A DNA stretch of 64,000 nt from Bugulina stolonifera. Its lineage: Eukaryota; Bryozoa; Gymnolaemata; Cheilostomatida; Bugulidae. Positions within the stretch are counted from its first letter, which is position 1. The number at the start of each line of letters is the position of its first letter. The notes under the pieces were generated by a model, which worked only from the letters and a program-made list of their open reading frames with translations, was not told the origin of the DNA and did not search any database. Of this stretch, positions 26,088 to 37,600 are shown piece by piece. The stretch is from the NCBI GenBank assembly GCA_935421135.1, contig OW285187.1, positions 30,505,818-30,569,817 on the forward strand, read 5' to 3'. The position numbers were made by a program, and so were the translations under genes.

Positions 26088-26437
26088 TGGTATTCTATTA
26101 TACTACAATTTTAAAGTCACAAATTGTCTTTGCACGGTGAAGACAATTGATTGATAGCCATCTTTGTGAAGGTATAAAATTAAATGTTCCCACAAATAAA
26201 ACTGGATGAAAACACAATATTATCATAATCTGATGTTTTTTATTCCATAACTGCACAGTGAACCTATATAGGTTCTACACACATGGAAAGTGATTTATCT
26301 GGCTGTATGAGTGGAAATGAAACCAGCAAGAGCACCATTATATGAAAATACTTAGTTGACCTTGTCAAAGATTTTAGCCCAACTAATATTTTGGTCTAAA
26401 ATCATTTCAGATGGTATGACTGTGCATGGGTACCATA

Positions 26438-26554
26438 GATAACTCTATGATGGGTACACTACTTTTTCTTAGAAGCGATAACTCTATGATGGGTACACTA
26501 CTTTTTCTTAGAAGCGATAACTCTATGATGGGTACACTACTTTTTCTTAGAAGT
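26438..26554. repeat. tandem repeat, 39 bp x 3
   Basis: Three near-identical units begin at 26438, 26477 and 26516; each starts gataactctatgatgggta and ends cttagaag. Because 39 is a multiple of 3, one minus frame stays open and gives a repeating 13-residue peptide, which is not evidence of a gene. Confidence 0.9.
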
Positions 26555-27474
26555 CTTTGATAATAGTGCAAAGTTGCCCTCTCTCCTTTCAACTGCTGCA
26601 AAGTTATCCTCTCTCTGCCCTATAGTCAATATACATGTAGCTTGTCACTGGCAGTACTATACCTCATTTGCCAACTTGAGGTTTCACAATCATTATGTGC
26701 TGAATAGAATAATTCAACATAATATCTTGCTCTAATCACATTTAATATACCAGAGTATGCACATTGTAGTGCATAATTTAAATTTACACATAAATATAAC
26801 CAACTACATGTATGTAGGAAGGGAATATGCCAAATAATGGAACAATGCTACTCGTTCTCCCATATAGCCCACAAGACAATCAGGAAGACCATGGCATATA
26901 CTTCATGACTACATGCACACATAGCCAAGCAAGTTTACTGTGCCAATTCCAATCAATCAATAATGAAAACAATAGGTTATTGATAAAACACTAAAGTAAG
27001 ACCATACTGGTTTACACAATATAACATTTCCAAATTCCAAGTGTGTAATAAATTGGGACTTCCCCATGAAATTGAAACTGCGGCAGCTTATAAGCACCAA
27101 GCATTGTGAGGATTGTTAGCCCTTTGATCAGTGTTGTACTGCTCAAGTACAGGTAAGTAGTCAAAATGTCTACGCAAAATATTCAACTATATTAGGTTTG
27201 GGGTGAGGTCCTACGCTATCACCTTGCATATTATGTTATTAATTGAAGCCCTACACGTTATTCTAACTACACATCACTAGGTCACTGCAGAGCTCACTCA
27301 ATGGAAACAGAATATATGTGCGAGACATGATGTATAACATATTCACATCACAGTCATAGTGGGCTTCTGTAAACTGTTGGCTGATATTTTGTTTAAAGGA
27401 AGCTCCATTATATTGTTTCATTTCATGGACTACCAATCTCATACATGCATATGTGTTATTGTTTCTATTCTAGC

Positions 27475-30400
27475 ATGGCTTCAAATAACGCTGATGAGCA
27501 TGAAGAGCTGGTACAGATTATACGAGGTAACCCACTTGCCCTGAGTCTCAATTTCTGCTAAAATCAACTTGTTACAATTTTTGCAGTATCAAGACATTCC
27601 TGTGTTCGATGACCATCTTGTAATGCTCTACTGTGATATGATTTTCATAAAAATATAATATTCATTGTACATGTACATGACATAGTATACTCTATGCCTA
27701 CATTACTCTACACTAGCCATTATATTGCATAAAGGCCAATAAGTTTAAATATACATGTATCTACATATACTTCATATTATGATTTGTGGAAATAATGTTC
27801 TCTTTTGTAGAAAAATTTGTCATTGCAAGTCCAGCAGTTGAAGAGCTGGATTCAAATAAAGAACATATGCTGAATAAGAGTGAAAAATGTGAGTACGGAA
27901 AATTAAACATTCTTTTCCATATCTAGAAAGCAATTCGAATGAATCTACAAAATATTTTGAAAAAACTGTAATCACATGATGATCGACAATATTATGCTAA
28001 AAGTAATCCAAACTTAACAGGAAGTATCTGAGTGATGTGAATTATTAGCGAATACCAGCTGAAAGACACCGTCCCAATAAAAATAATCTAATCAAAATGG
28101 ACTGAAGTAATAGCGTTACATAAGAATCTCTTGTAGCAAGTCTTATCAGCTCAAAGCAGAAGAGGTTGCACAAACCCCACCATAGCATTTGATCATAGAA
28201 CTGTGATGATTCTTAGTCTAAATTATGCAGACCAGTACCAACGCGCCCACCTATTATTTTGAGGTTTGGAACCTCGGCTAACCCAGAATAAGTGATTAAC
28301 CTGGTACACTCATTGTATCATGTCTAGCATTAGGACCAGAAATTGGATGAGGGCAGGAAAACAAGATCTCTGCCAACAGTATTGCTGTTTATCCCATACT
28401 ATGATATTATTTTGCTATTCAAGTGTGCATGCATGTATTATTGTAATGATCAGAGCACACTAAGGGGTGTGTTGGAGAGTTTATCCTATGCAAAAATATA
28501 CAGACATACAAACATACAAATATGCAAACAAGTACTATAGCTAAAAATTGTATTAAGTCATGCAGATGCGATGCAGGAAAAAATATTATAATAAAGACAA
28601 TTATTGTATTATTTTTGCAAGAATACAGCCACTCGGTCTGCCATTACATGACAAGGAACGATTAGACATTGGTAGGGACGGCTTGGACAAAACCAGTGAG
28701 CACCTGGGTCAGGCGGAAATAGAAAACATATGCATATAATGTTATTATTCATATTCAATAAGCTACAGAATGGAGAATGACAGTTAGTTAGTTGATCAGG
28801 GGAGTTGTTGTCACCTTATGGAGTTGCCAGAACACCAAATTATTATTACTTCATTTTAGCCACATGTATGTGTTGATCATTAGGTTGGCTCTACATAATT
28901 TTATTTACTGCAAAAATACATTCAATCCCACTGAGAAACTGTGTAATACATAGTGTAAAGTACATTTTCTCATTTACATGATGAAAAGAATGAATATTAT
29001 TGTACATGTATGTGCTATTGCAATATTAACCATCCTATGTTGAATTCCTATATTTTAGCATAACATACGCAGATACTAATAGTAACCACAAATTTAGAGA
29101 TAAATTGATAAACCCAAAACCTTTTTACAGTTAATACTTGGGCTAAGCCAATTCAAGAAATCTACCAGTTGAAGAATGGGGAGAAAAGAACGGTAGACTT
29201 AGTCTACAATACTAAAGTAAGTAAGCTATGCTTTATGGAGTGTCAGTGGCCATCAGTGTTTTGCCTTCTGTTATATGCATTTCTGAGAGGGTCATCTTCA
29301 GCTAATGATAGGTATATTGTATTGTACTAATGTCCTCTATACTACAATGTAAAAAATAACAATCTACATGTATTACAATGAATCTGAGCCCATGAATAAG
29401 CTCAATATTCAGTAGTGATAGTATCTCATAAGCTAGTGATCCTAACTAGAAGTTGTTCTCTCTCAATTTGCATACAAGGATAGAGCATTATATTAGTATA
29501 TACAAATGTACATGTATATGACATACACCATAGAATTACCTTCAATGTATCATCCATGACGAAGCACAACCTCTAATAATCATGTTTATGCAGGAGCTGT
29601 GAAGACTGTATTCTCAGAGCCATTTTAGTGTCAATCACCAGCTCTTCGCATTCTTTCCGGCATTCATTTATCATGCAACTGAGCATTTCCTTATTTGACA
29701 GAAGGGCGATATTGATGCCAAGCACATTCAAAAATACAAAACCGCCCTGTGTGTAAATCACAAGAATGGGTTTTGTCCGTATGGAGGTGACTGTAAATAC
29801 GCACATGGTAAGGAGGAGCTGGACAGGTATAGGACCTATTTTGATGTTGCTAGAGACTACATCAATGCTGCAAAGGTAGGCACCAGCATGACTTGCATTA
29901 TAAACACAATCTATTGGGTAATATCATTCATGTATTGTGGGTATATATGTAAGGTCTGATCTATTGTCATGTACATTATAGACTGAGGTACTCCATTCAT
30001 GCTAATTTGCTACGCATGTGGAAGTAGAAAGGGCATGCAAAGTAGGTAACATGCTTAGCATGTAGTGGCAAAATTCTACAAAATTTAGCTAAACCAGTTT
30101 ATTTCCCAGCTAAAAATTTCTATAAACATTATAATTACATGTAGGTTTTAAAGCAAGCAAACACTATGACATCTTGCTGGTGACCTCAGTTAGTTTATGT
30201 GTGTGGTAGTTCACATGACCTAGTTGACGAAATTGCACCATTTCAGAAAAAATCTCTGGATGAACACATAGAACCATGTAGAAATCAGCAGTGTCCAATC
30301 AAACTGCTCCTGCTGCTCAGGAAGACCGTGCTATGCGAGTATTATTTAGAAGATCGTTGTAATAGAACAAGTGACACATGTACGTATGCTCATGGAGAAC

Positions 30401-31303
30401 AAGAAGTTGTGCCACTGCCAAAATATGAATTGTGTATAAAATTTGGTCAAGGTTCCTGTAGGCTTAAAAGTTCACAGGTAATTCAAACAAATAGCCAATT
30501 GTAGTGCATGCACTGTAGAGTATAGTGCTGTTTGCATATTATGGTAAGCATGTAGTAAAACGTGATGAGGGTATTAAAGGCCAATACAAGTGTACTCGTA
30601 GACGTAGGTAAAATTGTGAACCTGTATGATTCAGTGATCGACTTGGACTAAAGCTGTTATACGTGTGTAGTAAAACACACCAATGGTTGGTGTCCCCATA
30701 TAAAGTGCTGGAATAATATTGGCTATGATAACTTTCCATTCTTTTGAACTTCTTCTTTTCCTCTCAACTAATTTACTAAACCTATACGACACAATGTCAT
30801 ATTATAAGTACAGTAATAATATACATGCTGTACACTACTTTACATGTATATATATAACTATAACCAAACATTACAACATAGTATATGAATAATTCAATAT
30901 TTTTTGTTCTATATACAGTAAATTACTAATAGAATAATATTATTATACACCAAGATTGTTGTTATAGTGTGTATATGCTCATGGAAAGCATGAAAAGAGA
31001 CGCAAAGGAGAAAAAGCAGATGTTATCAAGGTAAGCTAGAGCAAAATATTATCCCATTCTAGCCAGGTCAGCTTATCCATGCTGTGCTCATAATCTACTA
31101 ATCACCACTTTAGGCTGTGTGCTGCTTACTGTATAGTGTAGTTATGTTACACACTTATGTATTTCTAACTCCAGTGCATTAGTATTAATTTCTGATCATT
31201 GCAGATTGATAGTAAGACGTTGTGTGGAAATTGCCAAACTCTCTATGATCAAATTTCTGATAAAGATTTCATAAGGCGATATATCACAGAGGAGGCTGAG
31301 TAG
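27475..31303 (+). CDS. three-finger CCCH zinc-finger protein
   Basis: Seven coding exons: 27475-27526, 27811-27888, 29131-29216, 29702-29875, 30247-30477, 30968-31030, 31205-31303; 783 bp, 260 aa, phases consistent. Three CCCH fingers are visible. Finger 1 (exon 4) is C-x7-C-x5-C-x3-H after K-Y-K-T-A-L. Finger 2 (exon 5) is C-x7-C-x6-C-x3-H after R-K-T-V-L. Finger 3 spans exons 5-6, also C-x7-C-x6-C-x3-H, and its third Cys is the first codon of exon 6. Each finger ends Y-A-H-G. A C-x4-C pair precedes finger 2 and a C-x2-C pair lies near the C-terminus. CCCH fingers usually bind RNA; I cannot assign an orthologue. The ATG lies one base after an acceptor-like tattctag, so a non-coding 5' exon is likely. 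Confidence 0.85.
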
Positions 31304-31722
31304 TTGGGAGGTTGGCCGTAATTTGATTTCTGCATGTTTGTGCTTTTGTATCAGTTTGAACATAGTAATTATATGCGTATCTTTCTTAACTCACAATACT
31401 TTGCACATGCACACTTTTATACTTGTATACATACATACATGTTGAGACATTTCACACATATAACATCATATAGCATAATGTGCATTGTGTTACTGTTTTT
31501 TATTATTGGTCTACATGCATATATAATAATGTGTGATAATGTTTTTTTTTGCAAATTCTGTTGTTGCTGCTTGTTTTCCATACATACATATCAACTGCTT
31601 TCTCAAATATATCCTACACAATTATCTCCATGTATAACATTTATTCAGAGTCTAAATAGCATACTTGTTAATTATACAAATGGTGATAGTATACATGTAG
31701 GTAGCAGAATGATGTTTATGCA

Positions 31723-32070
31723 CCACAACCAGTGGTCAAAGTCTAAGAAAAGAGGTGGGGGTCTCTAGGGTTGCAGACATAATCACTTAAAGGCGCGAAG
31801 CGCGCTGGCGGGGAGGGTCCGGGAGGGGCGCCTGAGCGCCCTCCCGAAAATTGGAAACTTTATCAAAATTAGACACGGAAATGGTGCAAAATCCAAGAAC
31901 TTCAGGTTGAAATATGGTCCAAGATTTTAAAGTAAAACATGATCCAATTAGTATTATTATTATAATAGTAATCTGTAGGGGGTCTATCAGTCTGAGGGAC
32001 CCCCTGAAGTTTATGGTAGGGGGACTGCGTCCCCCACGACCCCCCTAACTTTGACCACTGATCCACAACC
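31723..32070. mobile_element. GC-rich small inverted-repeat element
   Basis: A 332-bp unit (31731-32062) starts agtggtcaaagt and ends actttgaccactgat; the termini are inverted copies of AGTGGTCAAAGT. The 8-bp string ccacaacc occurs directly on both sides (31723-31730 and 32063-32070) and is a likely target duplication, although the right end carries two extra bases outside the inverted repeat. The interior is strikingly GC-rich for this locus (31792-31850, gcgcgaagcgcgc and ggagggtccgggagggg) and holds GGGGG/CCCCC hairpins at 31977-32046. There is no coding capacity. Confidence 0.65.
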
Positions 32071-32581
32071 ATTAATCTTCATCATGCGGTCTGTAGTTAT
32101 ATTAAAATCCTCATGTACTTGTCCGCAAATTCTCCAGTAATTTATATACACTGTGCATTAACTTTATTAAACAACATGTGTTAGTGTATGGTTCCTTATG
32201 GTCCTGATCGTGTGCATCATGCATGCATGGTATTTGGTATACTGGTGTAGTACTAGTATGTATGCAATCATGTACATGTATTTTTTATGTAATAATAATA
32301 ATAATGGAGATAAAAGAAGTTGTGTTCTCTTTTCTTAGAAACAGAAGGAAAGGGCAACTTCAAATTATAACTCAAAGTATCCAGGGTACTTGAGGGCAGA
32401 GTCATTGATTGGCTCCACGACTAAAAGTTGACCAATAGAGTTGTCTTGTTTGTAGCCTGCAAAAACGTGTGCTGCTAAACTCGTTGATTGGCCTATAGAG
32501 TTTGTGTACGATTCAGTTTTTCAAAAAACTTGCTGCGAGTCTACATTCTGAACCTGAAAACAAAGACTGTGCTAAAAAATC

Positions 32582-34221
32582 ATGGCATTAATTATATGGA
32601 AAGTGTTTGCTGTACTTTATTTGGCAACAGAAGTTTCAAGCCACCTCTGCTTATTAAACCCACACCAAAGAGGGTCGATGTCTGGAATAAACAAACCTGG
32701 TTAGTTATTTAATTTTGATTTTATTTTTTTTAGTTTTAATTTTCATTTACTTTGTTAATCGTAATCGTTTACCTTTGCCATCCTTTAGAGTTTGGACTTG
32801 GCCAGGAGTGAGACGTTATGCAGTCTGCTAGCCATGGTTTAGGGGAGTTTAGTAATTTTTATTTGAGTAATTTGTTATTTTATCCTTATACTTTATTATT
32901 TTATAATTATAATATAATAATAATAATATAATATAATTATAGCAATAATAATAAATATAATAATATTGTTATGTATTGTTATTTTATTATTTGTATCATA
33001 ATCGGTAATCTGGTAATTGCAGGGCTGTAGCAGCCGAACCAGGGGGAAAGGTGGGCAATGTGATACTTCCTTTCTTCCAAACTGACATAGGCTTGCTCTA
33101 CTTGGTGTGAAAGTGATGATGGTATACTCTTAGCATAATATAATACATTTTACTTTACAGCATCTGATGATTGTATTCTACTCAAATCTCCATGCGGTGG
33201 AAGAAGTCCAGAGAAGTCTGGTCTAAGGCTGAAGTGAGTAAACTGTCTTTGTAATGCATATTGTACGTAGTGTGTTTGTTTCCTCATGCATACATTAGAG
33301 GCAGCTGTTATGATAATAGGTTGATAATAATTCTTGTAGAGCTGACAGCAACTACACTGTAATATTTCAGAAGAATTTGGATCATTTCAACAGCAAAACA
33401 CCAGTAAGTGAAAATATATGCGTGCTAACAGAAGGCACCTATGGTTATATGGATCCATAGCAGATCAAGTACACATAGTACAGTACAGTGTTGCTAGCCC
33501 TGGTTTTTCCTACAGGGTTGTATGCAATTTATATATTAGGGAGACATTTTTTTCATTGCAGGGCTACTTTTCGGTTAGCTTTGGTTTGGATAATGTAGCT
33601 ACATCTTTCAAAGAAGTGGCCCGTGTAGAAGATAAGGGAGAGCCTAACCTACACTTGTACCTTGCAGATATAACTTTACCATCTCAGTTAGGCCACCCTA
33701 ACAGAATCCTTCAGGTATTTAATATAATAGCCATTTCTTTAGGTAGGGAGTATCTTTGTGGATTCTATCTTACATGAATGCATATTGTGGTCTGAACCTA
33801 GTTGGGACATAATGGCAGATACAAGCGCCACCATAGACAATATGCATTTCTATTAGCACAGAACATATGCAAGCATGGTATTTACATAAATATTATACAA
33901 TGTACAACATATTATATGGTATTAATTGGAATCAGGAGTGGTTTCTCTCTTGTTTGCCATCTCCAGAGAGAGGACAACTCCCAATTGCACAGCATCCTCA
34001 TTGCTGATTTGTTCTCAACATTCATTTGGCAGCTATTATTTCTGTTAGTCATTTTTCTCCTGGTTATGGTGTAGTTTATGATGGGAGTTACAATTCAATA
34101 ATTAACTAATGCCTGTATGAAATTTGTAATGTTGGTACATTGATTTCAGGTGGTGTATGTCACTAACAACAAGCAAGCACCTCCTGCTTTCTATCAGTGC
34201 ACGGATATAGTACTGTACTAG
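32582..34221 (+). CDS. secreted BIM1/X325 (LPMO-like) candidate with N-terminal histidine
   Basis: Five exons: 32582-32699, 33161-33233, 33340-33403, 33562-33714, 34150-34221; 480 bp, 159 aa, phases consistent. Residues 1-20 form a signal peptide with a V-S-S cleavage site that would expose His21 as the mature N-terminus. The mature start reads H-x2-L-x2-P-x2-R-G, then C44 and P-C-G-G at 50-53. This order (N-terminal His, P-x2-R-G, P-C-G-G) is that of the fungal BIM1/X325 copper-binding relatives of lytic polysaccharide monooxygenases. Other features: N-L-D-H-F (His79) followed by P-G-Y-F, and the ending F-Y-Q-C-T-D-I. Four mature cysteines (23, 44, 51, 152) could form two disulfides. Copper binding and any enzymatic role are inference. 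No GPI or transmembrane tail is seen. Confidence 0.72.
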
Positions 34222-34693
34222 TCCCAATACCAGCTTCTAAATGGTAGATCCTACCAGCAAGTGGGGCATATACATGTTATATAACACCAGACATGTATTA
34301 TATATCAGACTGATGGTATTTATCCAATACATTGGCATCATTTTTTTATATTTTTAATTACTATAATCAATTTATAGCCATCCGAATTTTGTATAATTAA
34401 TTTTTGATTTCTTGCACGAGAGCACTTCAATTTTGACCACATAGATAAATAAATCTCTATCCGACTGTAGAAACACACAAGTCATGTCCATTAGAGCAAT
34501 ACGGAAACAACCAGAACAAGAAAATGTCTAAAAATACATGTTCACTTGAGTGAACAATATAAATAAATACTAAGGTCACGTAGTTGTGGATATAAACTCA
34601 TTATAAAATAAATAGGGATTGGAAGAACAATATGGAAACAGAATATTAATAAAACTAATATATCAATATTGACTAGCTGGGGAAGAAATCTTT
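34222..34693. other. convergent 3' intergenic region
   Basis: 472 bp between the stops of the plus-strand secreted protein and the minus-strand BLTP3 gene. It holds an AATAAA at about 34447 for the plus gene. No other feature was seen. Confidence 0.4.
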
Positions 34694-37600
34694 TCATGAT
34701 TCACTGGTGTGCACTCTGCCAATTTCTCTTTTCAGAATTTCAACTGTTTCTGTTAAACATTCTTTAGCTGATTGAAGAGTATTTATCTGAACCTCATCAG
34801 ATGCTATCTACAAACAACAATAACAGTGGTCCCTATAACAACAAGAATAGTGGTTCCTATAGCAACAAGAACAGTGGTTCCTATAGCAACAAGAACAGTG
34901 GTTCCTATAGCAACAAGAACAGTGGTTCCTATAGCAACAAGAACAGTGGTTACTATAGCAACAAGAACAGTGGTTCCTATAGCAACAAGAACAGTGGTTA
35001 CTATAGCAACAAGAACAGCGGTTCTTATAGACTGCTCTCACCAGCAGAGTGTGTGGTGGTATAACTAGATTTCAAGATACAAGTAACAGAACATGCAATG
35101 TAAAGTAAATCTGGAAGGTATAGCTACTCAAGTAGCAAGCACCAACTACATACAAGTCATATTGAACAAAGAACATGCATGCAGGTTTATAGCGAACAAA
35201 CTAATTACAATTTTCACACATTTTATCTATGGATCTGAGATAAGGACTTCCCTAAAGATGGCCAATAGGAGCAATGTACTCAAGTCACAAGTTTCGGGGA
35301 TGTTGTGCTCTCTCAGAACAAACTGAGAGAAGACCACATTGCTATTTTAATTACATAGTAACTTAGGCATTCTATGGTGTAGCTGCATTCAGGGCAATTT
35401 AATTTGGTTTACATGCTGGATACCAATATTATTGCTTTTGGTACGTTATAACAAGAAGAAATATAAAATATGCATAAGTGAGCGCAGTATTTGGAAATAA
35501 GATTCCTGCACTGTGGGAATACTAAGGGCAATAGTTTAGCGATTACACTAAGCTTTAGTCTCAAAATGGGAAGAAGTAGACCTGAGACAATCATGCATTT
35601 ACCTTGACCTTTTACTTTCTGGGAGAACAAATATAGTTAGACGTACAATACACAATGGATTCCAACAATCATTACTATAAAACTGTTATGTATGTGAATG
35701 TGTCTTGTGCATTACTGTGGTATACTAGCAATGGATGTAGGAGCTATTTGCCTTAGATTCAATGTAAAAAATTCCAGACTAATATAATATAATGATTTAT
35801 ATAAATATGATATTATAGCATTATGACAACAGTCAAGCAGCATAATTATTAATTAAAGACAATTACTCTACATATAATTTTGCCTTTCAGCTTTGAAATG
35901 AGTTCCTCTGAATTAAATACAAGACAACAACAAACAACAAGCTGTTGGCGTTTAGTAAACACAAGTTGCTGTACCTGAGCCCGTAGTGCTTTAGTCTCTT
36001 TCTTGTAATAGTCTAGGTCCATGAGCAAACTATTATTATCAGCCGCAGTTGGTGCTGACTCCATTCTTTCAAACTCCTCATGATCTTTCTCTACCAGCTT
36101 GTCGTTCAGCCTTATAATCTACAGCCAATAGAGTGAGTTACTAATATGTGATCAGAGGAGCAGCAAAATCAATTTGAACTGGAGATACTTTCTGTGGGAT
36201 GACAGCATAATAGTCTACATGGGATAAAGAAATAGTGACATCTATTATACTACATGTATGTACAATTGCTCCGATACACATTTGAGGTAAACAGGAGACA
36301 TGGATTTCAGAAGAACAGCTTGCTACCTCACAACCACTGGTATGAGAGTAATGGGTTACATGTACTACATGTATAATATATACACATATGAGCTATGGTA
36401 GTACTGCACTGTAGAGCAAGAATACTCTAGCTAACCAATAATTTATAACACCCCACTATAAACCCTTGCACAAGTGAAGGAAACCAAGGCCAAAGTTGGA
36501 AAGTAACAAATAAATTGAATGTGCAACAGATGAACAAAAACATTAGCGAACTAACAAACCTGCTTAACAGATGACATGACCTTGCAAATTCAAAAGTTAC
36601 TGTTATAAATCATAGGACATAATACAAACACACATTAATACATCTTAGATAAGTGTATGCAAAGTTTGAAGGGTGTCCAAGCAAAATAATTGTAACTTGT
36701 TACAAATTTATACATAGAGTTCGCTTTTTTATTTCAGAATTTGGCTTTATAAGATGATGAAGAATGTTGCATCCAGTTTATTTTTATAGAATTGAAATTT
36801 GGAACAAGGATGAAATTAATGACTGTGTATATCTATGTATCAGGGAAGTTAGTTACCTGCTCTTTGAGTGCTTGGTTTTCATCCTGCAGATGTTTCATTT
36901 CCTGTAAAAGCTGAGCACTACTGTTAGTCCTGGTGATAGATGCTGCAGGTGGCTCCGTCTGTTGTTCAGTGAGACCTGCAGTGTCTGTAGACTTGTCTAT
37001 GAGTATTACAGTCTTCTTTTTTAGTACAGATTTGTCATCAGTAAGCCTAGTCTCACCTAAATGCATATATAGTCATACTTTAGTCATACAACAATATGAA
37101 CACAGTCACTCCACAAGGGTAGCCAATATATCTACACTAATTGCTACAAATTTGAAACCGTGCAGCATAATTATAAAACACAGCTGCACACACATGTACA
37201 CATACATGGTAGTGAATGTATATCTTTTCCTACCTTGAATGTGGAGTACATCGTCCATGCCTTTGACAACTGTCACTTTATTTATGTGAAGATTGAGGGG
37301 CGTGCTGGGCCATTCCGTATTATACACAGGAAGTGCATCATCCTATCAAACATGCATTCCAATACCATATTACATGGAAGTAACTAGTCTCTGTATAATA
37401 TTGAATTTAGTTGCTACAGAATGCTTTGACTACTCGATGTTAGATTTTTATTAAGTTTACCTTGAGTTCAATGTCAAAGTTCGATACTTCAATGCACATA
37501 GGAAGAGGTTTAGCCTTGCTTTCATCCTTGAATAGAGGGCCGAGTTTATCGACAGTAGAGCTGAGGAAAGATAACTGATAGTCTGACACTTGTATGTGAG

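Noticed and set aside
31334..31768. 144-codon ORF on +
   Set aside because: Low-complexity hydrophobic translation of AT-rich DNA downstream of the CCCH gene. It runs into the GC-rich element and has no domain or splice context.
34813..35028. CRISPR-like regular repeats
   Set aside because: Units are directly adjacent without unique spacers and the genome is eukaryotic; it is a minisatellite.
34772..35068. Overlapping repetitive ORFs on both strands
   Set aside because: They are translations of the 24-bp minisatellite; unit length divisible by three keeps all frames open.
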